From positions 1 to 32,173 of the forward strand of contig NZ_AXWV01000050.1 of the NCBI RefSeq assembly GCF_000482845.1: a stretch of 32,173 bases of DNA, in the 5' to 3' direction. Under the pieces are notes generated by a model. That model searched no databases. It was not told the origin of the DNA and was given only the letters and a program-made list of their open reading frames with translations. The DNA comes from Anaerobiospirillum succiniciproducens DSM 6400 (GTDB taxonomy: Bacteria; Pseudomonadota; Gammaproteobacteria; Enterobacterales; Succinivibrionaceae). How positions within the stretch are numbered: position 1 is the first letter of the stretch; every line of letters starts with the position of its first letter. Both the position numbers and the translations under genes were made by a program. This document shows, in pieces, positions 1-8,564 of this stretch.

Positions 1-222
1 GCCTATACATCGCAAATTGATAGTCGGACCCAACGCCTTGAAGGCAAGAGGTATGGCGATCGTTTTATCGGCGTGGACGGGGTTGTGCTACAGGCTGACG
101 AAAATGCTGCTCAGAACATTCTAGACAGATTCTACGATACCGAAATTTCAAGGTACACCAAGAAGCAAGAGGTAAAGAGAATTCTGCTAGAACGTCTCTC
201 CGGTGCTACTGGGCATCAATAG
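1..222 (+). CDS. tnpB: TnpB (OrfB, IS200/IS605-type RNA-guided nuclease), C-terminal part only
   Basis: The reading frame is open from base 1 and stops at TAG 220-222, so the window holds only the last 73 codons. The translation contains AYTSQIDSRT, GDRFIGVDG and LQADENAAQNI, followed by EISRYTKKQEVKRILLER. This matches the end of the TnpB/OrfB family, where the D of the (Q/H)AD-x-NAA-x-NI motif is the third RuvC catalytic acid. The usual zinc-finger cysteines between YTSQ and the RuvC-III motif are absent, as in the YTSQ-DSRTG-type subgroup. The fragment uses codons such as CGG, AGG, AGA, CTA and GGG that the ribosomal genes further on avoid, which fits acquired DNA. TnpB cuts DNA guided by an RNA made from the transposon right end. 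Whether the whole gene is intact cannot be seen from here. Confidence 0.85.
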   Translation, partial: AYTSQIDSRTQRLEGKRYGDRFIGVDGVVLQADENAAQNILDRFYDTEISRYTKKQEVKRILLERLSGATGHQ

Positions 223-340
223 GCTCTAGTTGGGACATAGGTAGTGAGGATACTAACCACCTATGCCGTCAACAGAGTGCGGATAAGTCCAATAAGGATG
301 TTTAACTTTGAACAACTTTTTTGGAACAGTTAAACATACG
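223..340 (+). mobile_element. Putative right end and guide-RNA scaffold region of the TnpB element
   Basis: Directly after the tnpB stop there are two stem-loops. CATAGGT 236-242 pairs with ACCTATG 259-265, and an inner AGT/ACT pair extends the stem. ATGTTTAAC 298-306 pairs perfectly with GTTAAACAT 329-337. In IS200/IS605 elements the 3' end of tnpB and the adjoining right end encode the omega (re)RNA, and element ends carry hairpins. Assigning this stretch as scaffold is inference. The exact element boundary, and so the guide, cannot be fixed without an empty-site sequence. Confidence 0.4.
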
Positions 341-349
341 CTGTATACT
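321..349 (+). promoter_or_regulatory. Sigma-70-type promoter for the 519-1826 glycosyltransferase
   Basis: TTGGAA at 321-326 and TATACT at 344-349 are separated by exactly 17 bases. Initiation would fall near 356, giving a leader of about 160 nt. The right arm of the 298-337 inverted repeat lies between the two boxes, so the promoter may belong to, or have been brought in by, the transposon end. Confidence 0.5.
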
Positions 350-518
350 TGCCTATAACACTCATTAAGTTGAATGAACTCAAGGTGATTGCGACACTTG
401 CTTTGATGATTCCACATGCATCTGTGTTTTATAGTCAGCATCTAATTTTAGATATGGTGATACGGCGTTTTTATATCATCAACTTGTTTAGGCTTGTTTA
501 CTCATTAGAGAAGTTATT

Positions 519-1826
519 ATGCTCTTTGAACCGATGCTCAAGAATCCACAATGTATCAGTGTTTTCATGAAGTCAGGCATAGGCGATAGCGTAGTTTATA
601 TTCCTGCCCTGCATGTTCTTAGAGCCATGTATCCTGATGCTAAGATTAGCTTTATGTGCAACTTGGCATCATTTTTCTTTTACAAACAGTTTCATCTAGC
701 CGACCGTTACTACATTTTGGACGGTGATTTTAATGAAGATGAGTTTGTTAAAGAGCTCAATGGAGAAAATCGCAACTTCTTAAGCGCTAGCGATCTTATT
801 GAGCAAGGTCCTGCAGCTAAACCATTTGTCCACGAGCAACAGCAAGATCATTGGGGAGCAACTGATCTGCTCATTATGACGGAGCGTAACCGAAATTACA
901 TTAAGCTGTCATTAACATCAAAGTGCAAACAAGTACTAACTTACTCATACACTAGAGCTTTATATACATCAAGATTGCCTTTTATTCGTCCGTTTTCACG
1001 CCGCGCACAACATGAAATCTTTGGCTTCCAATTTCTACTTAAGACCTTAGATAAAAAGCGCTATCTAAAAGCCTTTAATGAGCTTGACCTACAAAAATCC
1101 ATCATCAAGGCAAGCCCCGAGGCTCGTCAATTCATTCAGGATTACCTAACTAAGCTTGGTTATCTAACTAAAGAGGCTGACCCAATCACAGGTTTGGTAC
1201 CTAAGCACAGAGCAAAGCTGGATAATCATCAGACTCATGAGCACTGTGCACATGATGATGCTATAAACAGTCATGGCGATGACATGAAGCGCACTGCACA
1301 ACGTGTATACAAGGATATGATTATCATCAATCCATTGTGCATCTCTACTTTCAAAAAGGGCTATAGCTACCATCCTGATGACTATGTAAAACTTGCCTTG
1401 CAACTAGCTAAAGATTTTCCTCATATTCTCTTTATCATCTCAAGCTATGGACAGCAAAGCTTTCATGATATTGAGATTCCATATGACAATCTCAAGCTAT
1501 TGATCAACAAGGGTGATATGTCCAATGTCATCGCGCTTATTGAGCAATGCGATCTCATCGTAAGTCCAAGTACGGGACCTGCACACATTGCTGACAATAT
1601 TAGTCGTAATGTAATTGGCTCATTCCCTTTTTATGATGAATATCGCTGGCGTGCCGATGGCTTTATGCAGCTAGCTGCTAAACAAAAGGTGCCTACACTT
1701 GAGCCTCACGACTTCAAGATGCAAATCGTTACCCATAAAGTTGCTAACGATGAGCACCATAAGTTTGATGAGTTCTGCCGCATGTGCCATGACTATATAG
1801 CCGCACATTTTCCAAAAGAGCTTTAG
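519..1826 (+). CDS. Glycosyltransferase family 9 (heptosyltransferase-like) protein
   Basis: The protein has 435 residues and no membrane segments. The N-terminal part reads CISVFMKSGIGDSVVYIPAL, the usual GT9 opening beta-strand with the GxGD turn, followed by a Rossmann-like half. The second half has INPLCISTFKKGYSY (from about residue 268) and VSPSTGPAHIAD (about 348-359), matching the GT9 C-terminal donor-binding motif D/S-TG-xxHIA. Family members move heptose or another ADP/nucleotide sugar onto lipopolysaccharide core at the inner face of the inner membrane. Acceptor and sugar cannot be read from sequence. An insert of about 40 residues rich in His and Asp (about 225-262) lies between the two halves. 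The start at 519 has a weak AGAG-AAG ribosome site and keeps the whole first strand. The gene stands alone and ends before a strong terminator. Confidence 0.8.
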   Translation: MLFEPMLKNPQCISVFMKSGIGDSVVYIPALHVLRAMYPDAKISFMCNLASFFFYKQFHLADRYYILDGDFNEDEFVKELNGENRNFLSASDLIEQGPAAKPFVHEQQQDHWGATDLLIMTERNRNYIKLSLTSKCKQVLTYSYTRALYTSRLPFIRPFSRRAQHEIFGFQFLLKTLDKKRYLKAFNELDLQKSIIKASPEARQFIQDYLTKLGYLTKEADPITGLVPKHRAKLDNHQTHEHCAHDDAINSHGDDMKRTAQRVYKDMIIINPLCISTFKKGYSYHPDDYVKLALQLAKDFPHILFIISSYGQQSFHDIEIPYDNLKLLINKGDMSNVIALIEQCDLIVSPSTGPAHIADNISRNVIGSFPFYDEYRWRADGFMQLAAKQKVPTLEPHDFKMQIVTHKVANDEHHKFDEFCRMCHDYIAAHFPKEL

Positions 1827-1943
1827 CTTCTCAACTCACAATATGTTTAGTTATCTCATACCCAATTACGCGTATGAGATCTTTTCTAATTTTGAGTGAG
1901 CATGCCTCATGGATGCGACCAAGGCATTTAGTCATGCAAGATC

Positions 1944-1972
1944 AAAAAAGGCCACATAATGTGGCCTTTTTT
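1944..1972. terminator. Bidirectional intrinsic terminator between the GT9 gene and rho
   Basis: A perfect 13-bp inverted repeat (arm AAAAAAGGCCACA 1944-1956, loop TAA, second arm 1960-1972) carries A-tracts and T-tracts on its two sides. It can therefore stop the plus-strand GT9 transcript and the minus-strand rho transcript. Confidence 0.9.
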
Positions 1973-1995
1973 GCTAAGACTTGCAAGGGCGTAAG

Positions 1996-2099
1996 CCGTC
2001 GCGATTTCTATAGCAGTAGCGATTACTGCACCGTCGTTATTTCTAGAGCAATAGCGATTCCTGCGCCGTCGCGATTGTGGCGCAATAGCTATTACTGCT
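1996..2099. repeat. Three degenerate 35-bp tandem repeats reaching into the rho stop codon
   Basis: Units lie at 1996-2030, 2031-2065 and 2066-2099. Each begins CCGTCG and ends near ATTACTGC or ATTCCTGC, with a shared core like GCAATAGCGATT. In unit 1 GCAGTA 2013-2018 pairs with TACTGC 2024-2029. In unit 3 AATAGCTATT is a perfect palindrome. The last unit covers the final codons and stop of rho (stop at 2092-2094, minus strand). The units abut without spacers. Confidence 0.75.
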
Positions 2100-3357
2100 T
2101 TTGACGGGTCATTGCACCAAAGAACTCGTCATTAGTCTTGGTCATGGAAAGCTTATCGAGCAGGAACTCCATAGCCTCAATCTCACCCATAGGATGCAGG
2201 AACTTACGCAATACCCACATCTTCTGCAGCTCATCAGGAGAGGTGAGCAGCTCTTCACGACGAGTGCCTGAACGAGTAACGTCAATTGCAGGGTAAACAC
2301 GCTTATCTGCAATCTTTCTAGACAGATGCAGTTCCATGTTACCGGTGCCCTTGAACTCTTCGTAAATAACTTCATCCATCTTAGAGCCAGTGTCGATAAG
2401 TGCAGTACCGATAATGGTCAGTGAGCCGCCCTCCTCAACATTACGAGCCGCACCAAAGAGTCTCTTTGGTCTTTGCAGAGCATTAGCATCAACACCACCA
2501 GTTAAAACCTTGCCAGAGGCAGGTACTACGGTGTTGTAAGCTCGTGCTAAACGAGTAATGGAGTCCATGAAAATAACAACGTCGCGCTTGTGCTCAACTA
2601 AACGCTTGGCCTTTTCAATTACCATCTCAGCTACCTGAACGTGACGTGCAGCTGGCTCATCGAAAGTTGAGGCAACTACCTCACCTTTAACCATGCGACG
2701 CATTTCAGTAACTTCTTCAGGACGTTCATCGATAAGCAGCACGATGAGTACAGCCTCAGGATTGTTAGCAGAAATAGAGTGAGCTACGTTTTGCAGTAAA
2801 ACAGTCTTACCGGCCTTTGGAGGCGCAACAATCAGCGCTCTTTGACCCTTACCAATAGGAGCAGTCAGATCGATAACACGTGCAGTGATATCTTCTTTTG
2901 AGCCGTTACCAAGCTCAAGGCGCATACGCTCTTGGGCAAAAATAGGAGTCAAGTTCTCAAAGAGAATCTTGTTACGGGCCTTTTCAGGCTGCTCGAAGTT
3001 AACAGTATCAACCTTTAACAGAGCAAAGTAGCGCTCACCCTCTTTAGGAGGTCGAATCTTGCCTGAAATGGAGTCACCAGTACGGAGGTTGAAACGACGA
3101 ACCTGGGAAGGAGATACGTAAATATCGTCAGGTCCTGCTAAATAGGAGCTATCAGCGCTACGCAGGAAACCAAAGCCGTCAGGCAGGATTTCTATTACGC
3201 CTTCACCAAAAATATCCTCACCTGTGCGAGCACAAAGCTTGAGCAGGTTAAAGATAATTTCTTTCTTACCTAATCTGGCGGTGTTTTCGATACCAGCCTG
3301 CTCACACATATCAACTAACTGTGCAACTGGCGTATTTTTGAGTTCGTTAAGATTCAT
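2092..3357 (-). CDS. rho: Transcription termination factor Rho
   Basis: Rho is a hexameric RNA-dependent ATPase that loads on unstructured C-rich RNA and terminates transcription. The 421-residue protein is nearly collinear with E. coli Rho (419 residues). It has an N-terminal helix bundle starting [10 protein letters not shown], the cold-shock-like primary RNA-binding fold with [19 protein letters not shown] (about 62-80), the Walker A motif APPKAGKT at 178-185, [10 protein letters not shown] (Walker B region), the Q-loop [13 protein letters not shown], and the C-terminal [11 protein letters not shown] start at the ATG at 3355-3357, which reproduces the universal N-terminus. The frame is open for 14 more codons upstream ([14 protein letters not shown]), but that extension has no counterpart in the family. 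No strong ribosome site is visible. The gene is monocistronic, ends at the 1944-1972 terminator, and has an attenuator-like leader. Confidence 0.98.
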   Translation of the reverse strand: MNLNELKNTPVAQLVDMCEQAGIENTARLGKKEIIFNLLKLCARTGEDIFGEGVIEILPDGFGFLRSADSSYLAGPDDIYVSPSQVRRFNLRTGDSISGKIRPPKEGERYFALLKVDTVNFEQPEKARNKILFENLTPIFAQERMRLELGNGSKEDITARVIDLTAPIGKGQRALIVAPPKAGKTVLLQNVAHSISANNPEAVLIVLLIDERPEEVTEMRRMVKGEVVASTFDEPAARHVQVAEMVIEKAKRLVEHKRDVVIFMDSITRLARAYNTVVPASGKVLTGGVDANALQRPKRLFGAARNVEEGGSLTIIGTALIDTGSKMDEVIYEEFKGTGNMELHLSRKIADKRVYPAIDVTRSGTRREELLTSPDELQKMWVLRKFLHPMGEIEAMEFLLDKLSMTKTNDEFFGAMTRQKQ

Positions 3358-3471
3358 ACTAAAAAGATTACAGTAGCAAAGAGCCTGGCAAGGCCTCATC
3401 TAAACCAAAATCGTGGACTAAAATTTAGTATTTGATCTAGTAAGGCTGACCTAGCAAATCAGGCTCAGGCC

Positions 3472-3498
3472 AAAAATATCAGCACCCAAAGGCGCTGA
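3472..3498 (-). terminator. Terminator-like hairpin (possible attenuator) in the rho leader
   Basis: Read on the minus strand, TCAGCGCC (3498-3491) and GGTGCTGA (3486-3479) form an 8-bp stem with one G-U pair and a 4-nt loop, followed at once by TATTTTT (3478-3472). It lies about 115 nt upstream of the rho start codon. rho is known to be autoregulated by attenuation in its leader in enterobacteria. Here the structure looks intrinsic. Whether the rho promoter lies upstream of it is not shown by the sequence. Confidence 0.5.
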
Positions 3499-3499
3499 G

Positions 3500-4607
3500 C
3501 AAAAACATTTGTAGCTTATTACTCCACAAGCAAGACTATGTGGGTACGAAGCTAACAATCAAATCGTTTCTCACCATCTTGACAAGTTTCAACTCTACCT
3601 GTGCTTTGTATATGACTGCCGTGCATTAGACACCTGCATCATGGCAGTACACTTTTGGCATATAAGATGGTTCGAGTATTAATTCACACCTAATATGACA
3701 CTCTCTAAGCTAGCTAAAAGCCATTAAGTAGTGCCTAAAAACTTTTACATCACTAGCTTTAGCCTTGTGCTTAAGTATTGACCATGATGTTTTAAATGCT
3801 GAGCTATTAAAGCTAAGCTTTGGTCTTTCTTAAGTTTTAAGACTTTAAGTGCTCAACTGATGCTAGTTTTAAACCTATTACGAGCTATCTAATTTACAAG
3901 GCAATGAAAGACTAACAAGCGCTAGTAAAGATAGTACTCATATCTATAAGCGCAGCTTGCTAAAGTTATTAACCTTACTCTGGCGTCATTATGATGCTCA
4001 GCTTTAGTTAATCGTTTAATACGCCTAGAAAGATAGACTCTAAGGAGAGAGATTGAACTTTTAGTCCAAAATGAACCTACACACGGCAAAGACGCTGCAC
4101 AAAGACATACAGCCTCAGGTAACGAGCTCAAGCTCTTACCTAAACACAAGTGCATTGTCAGGGGAAAGTTTGGAAAACTTAGAAGTGCAATGGTTCAGAG
4201 TAACCATGTCGTCAAGCAAAGATTGCTGAATTTCGGAGGGATAACTTAAATTGTGCCCGCGATGAGCAAACGTCGCTTGATAGGGTTGGAATTTGTCTTG
4301 TCAAACTCAAGGCAAACTGCATGAAACATGCTACGCATGGGCTTAGCAACAGCCTCAAGGCTATCGCTGAGTGCACATGATATCACAATTTATAAATTAA
4401 ACAGCACTTTGCACCATACAAATTATCACTGTTTATGGCATATGATGCATCAGGCTAACCATCCTTGTCATTTAGCATGTACATGCCTTAAATAAACTTA
4501 AGCATACATGTTCATTAACCCTCTATGATTAGCCTAAAGACAGATGGTCACGATGGCGAAAAAAATGGTCTTTTTGATTTATCTGTATGCAACGAAAATG
4601 GTTGCAC
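3500..4607. other. Non-coding stretch of about 1.1 kb between the rho leader and the channel gene
   Basis: I find no convincing gene on either strand. The stretch is AT-rich. Its 3' part (about 4165-4375) holds a run of small hairpins: ATGGTT 4190-4195 with AACCAT 4202-4207, GCGA 4259-4262 with TCGC 4273-4276, TTTGTCTTG 4292-4300 with CAAGGCAAA 4308-4316 (one G-U), GCATG 4319-4323 with CATGC 4327-4331, and AGCC 4351-4354 with GGCT 4359-4362. They do not match RNase P, tmRNA, 6S or SRP RNA as I know them. Confidence 0.4.
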
Positions 4608-4616
4608 TGTTATAAT
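4608..4616 (+). promoter_or_regulatory. Extended -10 promoter element upstream of the channel gene
   Basis: TGTTATAAT gives a consensus -10 box (4611-4616) with an extended TG one base upstream. No good -35 box is present at the expected distance, as is common for extended -10 promoters. Initiation would fall near 4622, about 100 nt before the start codon at 4725. Confidence 0.45.
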
Positions 4617-4724
4617 TTGCACAATTTATCTTAATCTCTTGATTCATCACATTGCGCCCTTTGGATGTATAGGATTGAGTCTTGTCCTTTGTGTGACTAA
4701 CACTGACGCTCAAGGAATCTTAGT

Positions 4725-7700
4725 ATGCAGAGATCGTATTTATCAGCATTCCAAGCAGTTGTATATGCAATGCTGTTTGTTTGTCTTTCATATGCTTCTA
4801 TAGGCATAGGCAGCGCCACCGCAGCTAGTCTTACCGATCAGCTTACTGGCAATAACAGCAAAGCAACTAGCGATACTGCTCCACAAGCAGCTGAAAACAA
4901 CACAGCAAATGCTAGTGCTCAGAGTAAAAGTGTTCAGACTTTGAACATTTCTCATGAGCTTAACTCTTTATTGCGCACCGACATTAATGCTGACCATACT
5001 CTAAGCGATCCCAAAGCTGCACTAAAAGCTGCATCTAAGACAAAGAGTGCGGCCGTTAATGATATGGTGCCTAATCGTGCTGTACTCTTGCAGCGCCTTG
5101 AGGGCATTGATAGCGACCCAAACCTAACACAAGATGAAAAAAACCGATCCAAAGCAATCCTTAAGCATGCTATCGATGTCATTGACATCTATGACACTGT
5201 AGTTAGAGAAGAGATTCTCATCACCACTGAGGTAGAGAAAGCAAAAGAAATGCTATCTGACTTAGAGCAGTCACTTAGCAATGCTAATAACCTCTATAAT
5301 CGCGCCCCTCCAAAAATCAAGTTTAGAAACGCTCAAGAGGCAGACAAGCTTATTGCTACTCTTACCGAGCGTCTTAACAGCGTACAAGAGCAACTCAATG
5401 AGTCGACCTCTGCATATAACTCTATGCAGCTCTTACCTTCACGTGCACAAAACATCATTACAGCTAATAACGCCACTATCTTTGAGATTTCTAAGCGCTT
5501 GAACGATCCAACAGTGAAGCTCTTATCTGACGAGTCAGGGCTGCTGTCTTTTGAAATCTTTGTGCTTGAAAAGCAAAACTCCCTGTTACAAAGTGAGCTA
5601 AGATCTTTAACCACTTTCCAGGATATTGCAAATTACAAGATTCGTATTGGCAATCTACAAAAAGACTACCTCAATAACTACTTATCTAACGTTAGAGCCA
5701 AGCAAAATACTCTCTTTAACAATGAAATTGTTAATCGCCCTGAACTCAACGAAAACGAAGTAGATATCTCTACTCCTAAGCTAGCTGCTGAATTTAAATA
5801 CAACAGTGAGCTTGCGAATAATATTGATAAGACCTTATCTGACAATGCTCGTCTTAAAAAAGACTTGCAAGATGTGACCTCAGCGCTTAACAGCGCCCGC
5901 CAAATCGACAAGAGCCTCAAAGAGCAGCTGTCTGACTTATCTGGTAGTGTTATCCTCTCACGTCTTTTAAATCGTCAGCTTGGTGAGCTACCAAAGATCT
6001 CTATCTCCTTTAAGCTTGATGAGCTCATTCCTAATCTCAACTTGTACATGTATGAGTTACGTAGCTATCGTGAGCAGATCTTTGATATTCAGATCTTTGT
6101 TGACGATATGATTCGTCGTGATCCTAGCTATGAGCCTTATCGTGAGCAGTTAATTCAGCTTATCCGTCAAAGAAGAGCCCTGTCAGATGAGCTTTACAAC
6201 ACTATGTCTGATGGACTCACCATCGCTATTGATCTGCGTGCTAAATACAACGAGCTCAATACTACTGTAAGCACGCTGACCACCTCCATTAATGACCATC
6301 TGTTCTGGCTTGCTAGCAATCAGGGTATTAGTCTTGATTTCATCACTAACTTCTACCCAACCTTCATGCTGCAGTTCCGTAATTTCTTACGATATACCAC
6401 CACAGAACTGGTTACCCATGAGATTTTAATTAACTATATCCAGGTATTAATTCCTTTGCTTCTCATTGGTTTTATCTTCAAGAGAGCAACTCCTTTCTTT
6501 GTCAGATTAACCAATGAACTCGCATTGCGTTTAGATAAAGCTTCCGACAATTACACCGTCACTCCAAGAGCGCTGATTTATCATTTCTTCTTGATTCTGC
6601 CCAAGGTGGCATTTATCACGTTGATAGGCTCCATCTTTATATTCTTTACTGTGGATGACTTTGACGCGCAAAAGAACATCACCTTCTTGCTCATGCTGCA
6701 TCTCATCTGCTTTTTGTATATGCGCCATATCATGGAGCCGAACTCATTAGTGCAGCGTCACTTCTCAGTCTCTCCACGAGTCATTGCGCAAAACCGCGCC
6801 ATTATCGATCAGTTGTGGTTTGTATCCATTCCTATGCTGATGATTGCCAATATGCGTGAGGCTGAGCCAACTAAGATTTCTGGCGATGTAATTGGCTATC
6901 CATTGATGGTCTTTGGCTTCTTATACCTAACTTTCTTTGCCATTAAGACAGTTAAACGCTCCATTGAGCGTGTTAAGCCAGATATGACCTTCTGGACCAT
7001 ATCCATAATTAGTATTATCACCCCGCTTACCATCACTGTAATGCTGGGTCTTGGCTATTACTACACCGTTATTCAGCTGCTCAACCGTGTTGCGATTACT
7101 CTGTATATCTGCTTCTTGTATCTCATCTTATCTAACACCTTACGTCGTGAGTTATACGTGGCTGAGGTGAAGATGCTCTCTGCTATTAGAAGCCGTATGC
7201 AACAGCAACATGAAGCACAAGCCAACGCTGCAAACTTAACCGCAACTGCAACAGCAACACCTGAGATGCAAGGTAAGCAGCGCCTCGAGTCATTTAGATT
7301 GGAGTTAGTAAACGGCCGTGCCTATAAGCTGTTTAATGCTTGTTTGCTCACTGTCTTTATCTACTTCATGTACCAACAATGGAATGATCTAGCTGGTGTA
7401 CTTACATATCTTGACCATATCTACCTTTGGGAGAGCATCAAGATTGTTGACGGACAAACCATTAGCTCAACTCTGTCTTTAGGCGATGTACTGCTAGCTA
7501 TTGTCATTGTCATTGTGGCTGTAGTCTTGAATCACAACTTACCTCTGCTCATTGAAAGACTCTTTATGATCAGAAAGGGAGTTGAAGCTAAGTCTACAAG
7601 CTACACGATTAAGCTTATTACCTCTTATACCATTACCACCTTAGGCGTTATCTTCGCAGCTAGTGCCTTGGGAATCTCTTGGGATAATCTGCAGTGGCTG

Positions 7701-8348
7701 GTTGCTGCCTTATCTGTGGGTCTCGGTTTTGGTCTGCAAGAGATCTTCGGTAATTTCGTATCAGGTATCATCATTCTGTTCGAAAGACAGCTACGCGTTG
7801 GCGATATCGTAACGCTCTCTAATCTTTCAGGCACTGTTAGCCGTATACGTATTCGTGCTACTACCATTACCTCTTTTGACAACAAAGAGGTGGTTATTCC
7901 GAATAAGCAATTCATTACCTCTGCAGTGACTAACTGGTCGCTATCTAATACTGTAACTAAACTTGAATTTGCTATCGGTGTGGCTTACGGTGCAGATACT
8001 AATAAGGCTAAAGACATCCTGCGCGGTATTATCCGTCGTTGTCGCGACTTAAATCGCGACAAGAAGCCATTGGTCTTTATCAAGAGCTTAGATGCATCGG
8101 CTGTTACTATTATGTGTGAGGTCTTTGTTAACGAGATCGGTAAGCGTAAGGCAGTTTATGACTACTTAAGCACTGAGGCTTTACGCCTCTTCCGTGATCA
8201 CAACATCGAAATCCCATTTGATCAGCTCGATGTTACTATCCGTAACCTCGATACCAATACCACTGTTACTTACACTGAAAAGGACGTCATGCAAGCTGCA
8301 GCTATGGGTGCAGCTGCCAAAAAGAAAAATGCCTTAATCCCTGTGTAG
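4725..8348 (+). CDS. Large mechanosensitive channel of the MscK/MscM (KefA/YjeP) type
   Basis: The protein has 1207 residues, against about 1110-1120 for E. coli MscK and MscM. It begins with a signal peptide (hydrophobic 12-30, cleavage likely near Ala-33/34). Then comes a periplasmic region of about 520 residues rich in Glu, Gln, Leu and Asn, with coiled-coil character. About eleven hydrophobic segments follow from around residue 565. The C-terminal part is a full MscS module: a transmembrane helix at about 964-985, the pore helix in AALSVGLGFGLQEIFGNF, then FERQLRVGDIVTL, SGTVSRIRIRATTITSFD and VVIPNKQF of the beta domain. Such channels open under membrane tension and release solutes on hypo-osmotic shock; MscK also responds to external K+. 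I cannot choose between the MscK and MscM subfamilies. The start at 4725 has AAGGA nine bases upstream. Confidence 0.92.
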   Translation: MQRSYLSAFQAVVYAMLFVCLSYASIGIGSATAASLTDQLTGNNSKATSDTAPQAAENNTANASAQSKSVQTLNISHELNSLLRTDINADHTLSDPKAALKAASKTKSAAVNDMVPNRAVLLQRLEGIDSDPNLTQDEKNRSKAILKHAIDVIDIYDTVVREEILITTEVEKAKEMLSDLEQSLSNANNLYNRAPPKIKFRNAQEADKLIATLTERLNSVQEQLNESTSAYNSMQLLPSRAQNIITANNATIFEISKRLNDPTVKLLSDESGLLSFEIFVLEKQNSLLQSELRSLTTFQDIANYKIRIGNLQKDYLNNYLSNVRAKQNTLFNNEIVNRPELNENEVDISTPKLAAEFKYNSELANNIDKTLSDNARLKKDLQDVTSALNSARQIDKSLKEQLSDLSGSVILSRLLNRQLGELPKISISFKLDELIPNLNLYMYELRSYREQIFDIQIFVDDMIRRDPSYEPYREQLIQLIRQRRALSDELYNTMSDGLTIAIDLRAKYNELNTTVSTLTTSINDHLFWLASNQGISLDFITNFYPTFMLQFRNFLRYTTTELVTHEILINYIQVLIPLLLIGFIFKRATPFFVRLTNELALRLDKASDNYTVTPRALIYHFFLILPKVAFITLIGSIFIFFTVDDFDAQKNITFLLMLHLICFLYMRHIMEPNSLVQRHFSVSPRVIAQNRAIIDQLWFVSIPMLMIANMREAEPTKISGDVIGYPLMVFGFLYLTFFAIKTVKRSIERVKPDMTFWTISIISIITPLTITVMLGLGYYYTVIQLLNRVAITLYICFLYLILSNTLRRELYVAEVKMLSAIRSRMQQQHEAQANAANLTATATATPEMQGKQRLESFRLELVNGRAYKLFNACLLTVFIYFMYQQWNDLAGVLTYLDHIYLWESIKIVDGQTISSTLSLGDVLLAIVIVIVAVVLNHNLPLLIERLFMIRKGVEAKSTSYTIKLITSYTITTLGVIFAASALGISWDNLQWLVAALSVGLGFGLQEIFGNFVSGIIILFERQLRVGDIVTLSNLSGTVSRIRIRATTITSFDNKEVVIPNKQFITSAVTNWSLSNTVTKLEFAIGVAYGADTNKAKDILRGIIRRCRDLNRDKKPLVFIKSLDASAVTIMCEVFVNEIGKRKAVYDYLSTEALRLFRDHNIEIPFDQLDVTIRNLDTNTTVTYTEKDVMQAAAMGAAAKKKNALIPV

Positions 8349-8366
8349 GCAACTGATAACTATCAT

Positions 8367-8423
8367 GCAGCTATACTAACCCCACCTTAGTGGCAGATCC
8401 CTTGAAATGCCCAGTATAGCTGC
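8367..8423 (+). other. Branched inverted repeat in the 3' region of the channel gene
   Basis: GCAGCTATACT (8367-8377) pairs perfectly with AGTATAGCTGC (8413-8423). The 35-nt interior can form CCAC-CTTA-GTGG or, alternatively, a GGCA/TGCC stem sharing two G residues. It sits between the channel stop codon and the terminator at 8431, so it would be part of the transcript's 3' end. Confidence 0.55.
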
Positions 8424-8430
8424 TTTCATT

Positions 8431-8452
8431 GGCCCGCTCATGCGGGCCTTTT
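8431..8452 (+). terminator. Intrinsic terminator of the mechanosensitive channel gene
   Basis: GGCCCGC (8431-8437) and GCGGGCC (8442-8448) form a GC-rich 7-bp stem with loop TCAT, followed by TTTT. Confidence 0.85.
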
Positions 8453-8564
8453 ACTTATTACCCGACCCACAGTGCATCTTTGTATCCACTTGCTTTATGG
8501 CCATGCCTGCATGTAGGCACTTTTTCTTAGATGCACTTTTCTAACGACTTATGGCTTAATGGTG

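Noticed and set aside
349..570. Open frame of 73 codons before the GT9 gene
   Set aside because: It overlaps the start of the real glycosyltransferase frame and looks like translated AT-rich leader.
3358..3399. Fourteen-codon N-terminal extension of Rho
   Set aside because: The family N-terminus MNL-ELKNTP starts at the ATG at 3357 and the extension has no counterpart.
3922..4155. Minus-strand frame of 77 codons in the gap upstream of the channel gene
   Set aside because: Composition is unlike a protein of this genome, there is no ribosome site, and no motif is seen.
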